Shown here piece by piece: positions 61,894 to 64,000 of a DNA stretch of 64,000 bases. Source of the DNA: Kryptolebias marmoratus (taxonomy: Eukaryota > Chordata > Actinopteri > Cyprinodontiformes > Rivulidae); NCBI RefSeq assembly GCF_001649575.2, contig NC_051431.1, forward strand, positions 13,299,868-13,363,867, read 5' to 3'. The notes beneath the pieces are model-generated. The model was not told the origin of the DNA, ran no database searches, and worked only from the letters and a program-made list of their open reading frames with translations. Made by a program: the position numbers and the translations under genes. Position 1 is the stretch's first letter; the number at the start of each line of letters is the position of its first letter.

Positions 61894-62430
61894 CGCCCCT
61901 GTCCTGACCTGGATGGAAAGGAGGAGGAGGAGGAGGAGGAAAGTGAAGGTAGTGGGAGAAGTTTGGCTTAAGCTGGTTGAACTGGCTGTCAGGCACACCT
62001 TTTAACCCCCCCCCCCCAACCTGAAGTCATTTTTTTTCTTTTTTTCTTTTTTTAAAAAAATCACATATTAGCTGTAGAAAATGAACAGTTTTGAGGGTGT
62101 GTTATGTGAATTTTGTGAACTTTAACACTCCCTCTCTGCTTCTTCAGCAGCCTCATCAGTACGGATTTCTTTGACCCAGAATTTGCAACTCGCTGCATGT
62201 ACTTGTGAAACTTCTGGTACTGTGCTAGTTTTTAGATGATGGTCTGTGAATGTGAAAATGAATGTCCTCTAAATGCTAAACAGGGCTTCTTTTGAATGGA
62301 TCCGCGCATATATTCCGTGTGCACACCTTGTTATGCATCACTTTTAGCAGTTAGTGGCTTATGTTGTTTGTTGTTTTGACGTGCTTGTATCTTGACAATT
62401 ATCTGACTTGCTTATAAAAACAATTAAAAC
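61894..62430 (+). other. nrgn 3' UTR
   Basis: Sequence after the nrgn stop has a GAG-rich tract (about 61,919-61,941), a C-run followed by a T-rich tract (about 62,006-62,060), and an ATTAAA near 62,423 that could be the poly(A) signal. There is no open coding frame. The end is a guess. Confidence 0.45.
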
Positions 62431-63428
62431 ATACAAATCACCAAAAGAGAAGTAGCTACGTATGTTCTGTTTGTTTATACCTATCTCTTTGATCGCATAA
62501 GACTTTTCACAATTCCAAGCATTTTCTATAAAATCTGATCTTCCAGAACAGTGAGCATGCAGTAATCACAGTTTTATCCAAATGCATTTTGGTACAGCTT
62601 TAAAACATATTAGTTCAAGTAAGCTCTGTTTTAATTTGTATTGGTGGGTTTTACCTGTATGTGAAAACAGCTGTAAGAGTTTTCGGAGCCTCTGTGCTTT
62701 AAAAGTAACTGGATAGTCCCTGAACTTTGGTGTAGAGTCACTAATAAATCCACTCTAAACATACAGCGAAATGTTTGTCTTAAACTTAATTCAAGAATGT
62801 GTTTCAAGCACATGTCACCTTCATCTTTGTCCTTGGAAAAAAAGAAAAGAAAAAAGGATAAAACATGAATAGTTTTGCACAGTGATACAGAACTTGAAGC
62901 AGCTCACGCACCTTTGTAACAAAAGCAGAGCTTCTAATTGGAGGAAACGTGTTTTCTTAAAGATGAAACAATGTTCCGCCTCCCGTGTGGTTCTCTTAAA
63001 CAAGAAATCTCATGAATAATCCACAACATAAACTTGCATTTAGCTCTTCTTGTTAAACAAAGGTACTCTACTTAGACACCGCAGTTAAAATAATATTATT
63101 GAACACCATAAATACTAATGCATCACCAAGCGTGTTGTCCAGAAAGTAATGTAAGTACTTGTCAGGTACTCCACGATGCAAAAAAGGTAGTTTAAAGCTC
63201 AAAAGTACACCTTCATTTCTTCTCATCTGCCAAGGCAGTCTTGTTGGCTTCATGAGAAGCAGGATAGAGCATCTTCAGTCTCCCAGCGCACCCACTCAGC
63301 CCACCCACACACATCTGAGCCACGCAGCACACGGCACAAGCTCGAGCTGCACATGCATTCTCACACAGGAAAAAACACAACCCATACTTTAGCAGGCAGT
63401 TCGCACTCAAGTCACTCACTCCCGCTGT

Positions 63429-63447
63429 CACACACACACACACACAC
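63429..63447 (+). repeat. (CA)n microsatellite
   Basis: A run of nine to ten CA units is followed by CTCATACACACATG. It sits in the poorly annotated right end. Confidence 0.9.
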
Positions 63448-63552
63448 TCATACACACATGTGTTGACGGGCTGTGTCACCAGCTGTAGAGATAGGACAAC
63501 CAGCATCTCGTCAGAAGTGGTTCTGCGATGGCAGAGTGCAAGCGCTTCCTCC

Positions 63553-63687
63553 TCAGGCTGACATCCCTCCCTTCTCCTCCTCCTCCTCAATCTCATAAAC
63601 ATCCTCTATGGGTTTTATTTGGACCTGTTTTGTTCTCCTACTCAGTCCCAGAGGTGCCACGGCCACGTTCCGCTGTCTCTTTAATGA
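63553..63687 (-). CDS. Possible terminal exon of a minus-strand gene
   Basis: After a good acceptor (CACCCACAG on the minus strand) the frame reads SLKRQRNVAVAPLGLSRRTK and QVQIKPIEDVYEIEEEEEKG before a stop. Such a basic-then-acidic tail looks like a cytoplasmic C terminus. In human the genes after NRGN (VSIG2, ESAM) are on the opposite strand, which fits, but I cannot match this sequence to either. No upstream exon is visible in the window. Confidence 0.22.
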   Translation of the reverse strand, partial: SLKRQRNVAVAPLGLSRRTKQVQIKPIEDVYEIEEEEEKGGMSA

Positions 63688-63929
63688 CTGTGGGTGAACA
63701 ATCAATAATATGCACACCTCCAAACATAGCACAACTCCCACTTTGTGCTGTAGATTGAATTCTGACGGCGAAGGAAAAGACATACTCCAGAAAAATACCC
63801 AGAAAATCACATCAGTCAGGATAATATTGGACCTACATGTGAAAATGCATTTGTAAAGCACATGGTAACCTTAAACGACTAAATTTTGCCCCTTCCCTTT
63901 GCAAAGTTGGATTATTTTCGGAGTACATC

Positions 63930-64000
63930 ATGAGAACGATCTGCTTGGTTGCCTTGTTCTACTTCTTAGACAGCTTGTCAGTGAGGAAAAGATCTCCAGT
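63930..64000 (+). CDS. Possible first exon running off the window
   Basis: An ATG at 63,930 opens MRTICLVALFYFLDSLSVRK and stays open to the window end. The hydrophobic start could be a signal peptide, but 23 codons are too few to judge and no family is recognised. Confidence 0.15.
   Translation, partial: MRTICLVALFYFLDSLSVRKRSP

Noticed and set aside
63213..63602. 129-codon minus-strand frame at the right end
   Set aside because: It spans the CA microsatellite (VCVCV run) and a G-rich tract, has no splice context, and overlaps the more plausible exon at 63,553-63,687.

Overview
The window is vertebrate nuclear DNA, most likely from a teleost fish. The evidence is AT-rich introns with canonical GT/AG splice sites, two decayed Tc1/mariner-type transposons, fold-back MITEs, fish-type interspersed repeats, and a linked spa17–nrgn pair in the order and orientation known from human 11q24. 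It contains no bacterial, viral or CRISPR features.

Positions 323-48,854 on the minus strand hold one very large gene. I assembled 90 coding exons by hand with matching splice sites and phases throughout. They sum to 14,238 nt, a predicted 4,745-residue protein. It has an N-terminal signal-like segment, about 4,300 residues of cysteine-rich GCC2/GCC3 (ephrin-receptor-like) repeats, a roughly 350-residue membrane-proximal region I cannot assign, one transmembrane helix and a short tail. Its introns carry most of the repeats: Tc1-like copies at 17,331-18,318 and 45,137-46,345, at least seven copies or fragments of one MITE family, and other dispersed repeats.

Positions 50,213-53,064 on the plus strand hold a ten-exon gene for a 302-residue receptor. 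It has one Ig-like domain, a transmembrane helix and two ITIM-like motifs, and is divergent from the giant gene. Positions 53,618-57,522 (plus) hold spa17 (sperm protein 17), with the RIIa docking domain and a very large acidic exon but no IQ motif. Positions 58,930-61,893 (plus) hold nrgn (neurogranin), which has an IQ motif. The spa17 acidic exon and the nrgn IQ exon are phase-compatible, so a joint transcript would restore the classical SPA17 layout. An RFX/X-box-like site lies upstream of spa17 and another lies between spa17 and nrgn.

The right end (62-64 kb) has only weak gene evidence: a possible terminal exon on the minus strand and a possible first exon on the plus strand running off the edge. 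The giant gene's last exon is near the left edge, and its true end may lie outside the window.
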